From Methanomethylovorans sp041447285 (GTDB lineage Archaea > Halobacteriota > Methanosarcinia > Methanosarcinales > Methanosarcinaceae): DNA of 64,000 nucleotides. The position numbers and the translations under genes were made by a program. Under the pieces are notes generated by a model, which was not told where the DNA came from, made no database searches, and saw only the letters and a program-made list of their open reading frames with translations. The stretch is from positions 1-64,000 of the forward strand of contig NZ_JBGMEB010000008.1 of the NCBI RefSeq assembly GCF_041447285.1, written 5' to 3'. Below are positions 62,253 through 64,000 of this stretch, piece after piece; position 1 is the stretch's first letter, and every line of letters begins with the position of its first letter.

Positions 62253-63408
62253 CATTTATCATTTCTTCCAATCTTTCACTGGAAATACCGTATTTTGTTT
62301 CGGCACTATTCTTCACTTTTTCGATAAGGGTGCATAATGCTTCCCTGCTTAGATCATAACCCATGCTCTTAACAATTCCTCTTAATGCCTTCATCCCGGT
62401 ATGTTTACCAACAATAAGGCGGCGTTGTCCACCTACCATTTCAGGGCTAAACAGTTCATATGTTCTTGGTTCTTCGAGTATTGCACAAACGTGGATGCCA
62501 GACTCATGGGAAAATGCATGTTCGCCTATGACTGCTTTTGTTACACCGGGTTTGATACCAGAGTATCTCTCTACTTTTTTAGATAGGTTTGTAATCCTTC
62601 TTGTGTCATATCTATCTATATTGTATTGTACTCGCAGAGCTACCAGTATTTCTTCAAGAGAAGCGTTACCTGCTCTTTCTCCTATACCATTGACAGTAGT
62701 ATGCAACTGTTTAGCACCAGCTTCTGCAGCTGCAAGCGTATTGGCTGTGGCCATGCCAAGATCGTCATGGCAATGCATGCATAATGGAGTCTTGACAACC
62801 TTTTTTATCTCTTTCACAAGATAATATGTACTGCTTGGGTTGAGAATACCGATCGTATCCGCGATGCTGACATAGTTGACCTTATATTCCTCTGCAGCAA
62901 GAAAAGCTCGTTTTAGAGTTTCTATATCAGTTCTGCTACCATCTTCAGCAGCAAACCTTACTCCCAATCCATGATCCTTTGCATATTGCACTGCTTCCAT
63001 GGCAAGAGCGAACATTTCTTCATAGCTTTTGTGGTATTTGTACTTCAGATGAAGCTCTGACATTGCAATGAATATACTCACAAAATCTACGTCACAATCA
63101 ATGGCAGTTTCTACATCACTCACCTTGGAACGTGCCAGACAACATGTCTTGGCATTGAGTCCCATATTAGCAATATCTTTGACAATTTCTTTTTCGGTAT
63201 TTGAGACCACAGGGAAGCCAGATTCTATTATATCTACACCGATTGCATCCAGTTCGGTTGCAATATCCATTTTTTCTTCCCTTGTAAAAACCACTCCTGG
63301 AGTCTGCTCTCCATCACGCAATGTCACATCGCATATTTCGATATCAAGGGGTTTTAGATTAAGGAACTGCATCAATTCATTCTGTGAGTAATCTTTATGT
63401 ATATTCAT
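62236..63408 (-). CDS. aksA: Homocitrate synthase family enzyme AksA
   Basis: Condenses acetyl-CoA with 2-oxoglutarate and longer 2-oxoacids, the first step toward the 7-carbon chain of coenzyme B. In 390 residues, CDVTLRDGEQTPGVVFTREEK (in pieces, about 26-46) is the active-site strand, ESGFPVVSN follows, and MHCHDDLGMATANTLAAAEAG (about 205-225) carries the metal-binding HxH. GERAGNASLEEILVAL and HAFSHESGIHV complete the alpha-isopropylmalate-synthase-family pattern. Isopropylmalate and citramalate synthases are related, but the short C terminus without a regulatory domain favours AksA. Confidence 0.85.
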   Translation of the reverse strand: MNIHKDYSQNELMQFLNLKPLDIEICDVTLRDGEQTPGVVFTREEKMDIATELDAIGVDIIESGFPVVSNTEKEIVKDIANMGLNAKTCCLARSKVSDVETAIDCDVDFVSIFIAMSELHLKYKYHKSYEEMFALAMEAVQYAKDHGLGVRFAAEDGSRTDIETLKRAFLAAEEYKVNYVSIADTIGILNPSSTYYLVKEIKKVVKTPLCMHCHDDLGMATANTLAAAEAGAKQLHTTVNGIGERAGNASLEEILVALRVQYNIDRYDTRRITNLSKKVERYSGIKPGVTKAVIGEHAFSHESGIHVCAILEEPRTYELFSPEMVGGQRRLIVGKHTGMKALRGIVKSMGYDLSREALCTLIEKVKNSAETKYGISSERLEEMINEVKNT

Positions 63409-63554
63409 ATATCTATCACATTCAAAAAGGTCTTAATGTTTCTATAGCTGCAAATTCGCAAGGATATTAAATATAATTTTCGCAATCAAGCGATACTATT
63501 ATAATCCAAATGACCGGTATGCTGCTACCATTTGAAAGAAAATGAAGGAAAATC

Positions 63555-64000
63555 TCAGGAAAGCTTACTTTTCACTTTCTCGTAGAAACCATCGAGTGGC
63601 ATTTTCACAAAACGTGCAGGATTCTCAGCTCTTGTGAGAGTTATTACATCATGTTCATGTACATGGTATGTGTGTTGCCCATCTAGTACAACAGCAGCCT
63701 CTTTTTCAGGAATTGTCATTGTAAGCTTGATCTTACTGCTGCCGGGTACGATCCAGGGCCTTGCTGAAAGCTTAAATGGAGCAAGAGGTACTATTAATGT
63801 CGCATCTACCCTAGGATCAATAATAGGCCCTCCCGCACTCATGGCGTAAGCAGTAGAGCCCGTAGGCGTTGCTATTACTACGCCGTCAGCCCGAAGCTCA
63901 TCTATCTGAGAGTCATCTACGCAAATACTAAAAGAGAGCATTTTTGCAGCTCTTGAAGTTATGAGTACCAGTTCATTTGTGGCACATGGAAGATTTTCAT
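63555..64000 (-). CDS. nadK: NAD kinase, C-terminal part (runs off the window)
   Basis: Makes NADP from NAD and ATP. The visible 148 codons include DELRADGVVIATPTGSTAYAMSAGGPIIDP (in pieces), the ATP/NAD loop of NAD kinases, then VPLAPFKLSARPWIV and the C-terminal GFYEKVKSKL. The start lies beyond 64000; the internal Met at 63941 is not the start, because the frame stays open and family-like upstream (PCATNELVLITSRAAKM). Some methanogen versions are fused to a phosphatase domain at the N terminus, which cannot be checked here. Confidence 0.92.
   Translation of the reverse strand, partial: ENLPCATNELVLITSRAAKMLSFSICVDDSQIDELRADGVVIATPTGSTAYAMSAGGPIIDPRVDATLIVPLAPFKLSARPWIVPGSSKIKLTMTIPEKEAAVVLDGQHTYHVHEHDVITLTRAENPARFVKMPLDGFYEKVKSKLS

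Overview
The window is about 64 kb of chromosome from a methanogenic archaeon of the Methanosarcinales, most likely the Methanosarcinaceae. The strongest evidence is a complete CODH/ACS operon in the order cdhA-cdhB-cdhC-cooC-cdhD-cdhE. Supporting this are aksA (coenzyme B precursor synthesis), a DUF2193 methanogen protein, archaeal GatD/AspRS, transcription factor E, the termination nuclease aCPSF1/FttA, an Nmd3-like protein, a 20S proteasome beta subunit, archaeal FtsZ and several PAS/GAF histidine kinases. The genus cannot be fixed from sequence reading alone.

Layout. 1-560: a broken RNase HI gene downstream of tRNA-Val. 0.77-3.2 kb: two MgtE half-transporters and a tandem PhoU/TrkA-C protein. 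3.2-8.1 kb (minus): argH-gatD-aspS-rpiA. 8.2-12.9 kb: two multi-PAS histidine kinases flanking a lipoprotein that reads as acetolactate decarboxylase. 13-17.5 kb: dapL, a PhoU regulator, aroC and a cation efflux protein. 17.6-25.3 kb: a second CooC-like ATPase with a cupin, a PsiE-like protein, a TctA-type permease, a TtuA/Ncs6-like tRNA thiolase, and a K+-independent membrane pyrophosphatase. 25.5-31.7 kb: a dihydropteroate-synthase-like protein, ftsZ and two membrane proteins. 31.9-38.7 kb: a HAD phosphatase, then an information-processing block (aCPSF1, psmB, HD protein, TFE, ATP-grasp, Nmd3). 38.8-41.5 kb: DUF2193 and a DUF362-ferredoxin protein. 41.7-51.8 kb is accessory: a FIST-FIST-histidine kinase signalling group, a mini-operon of four tiny overlapping genes (two Cys-rich), a perfect 217-bp tandem duplication, and two full-length paralogous proteins of unknown function followed by a papain-like protease. 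51.8-59.8 kb: the cdh operon, preceded by about 490 bp with two matched palindromes, each beside a TATA-like box. 60.2-64 kb: an AN1-zinc-finger rhomboid, a small unknown protein, a NYN nuclease, aksA and the end of an NAD kinase gene.

Functional links. The cdh operon makes or cleaves acetyl-CoA, and its CooC has a second homologue at 17.7 kb. gatD and aspS, in one operon, fit a tRNA-dependent amidation lifestyle. Convergent gene pairs are repeatedly separated by perfect hairpins, some with T-tracts, alongside a gene for the factor-dependent terminator aCPSF1.

The best candidate for an undescribed system is the trio at 47.6-51.8 kb: two homologous proteins sharing an RPW(F/Y)xPxFF motif and a C-terminal PKSPxP motif, plus a cytoplasmic C1A protease, in AT-rich, duplication-bearing surroundings.
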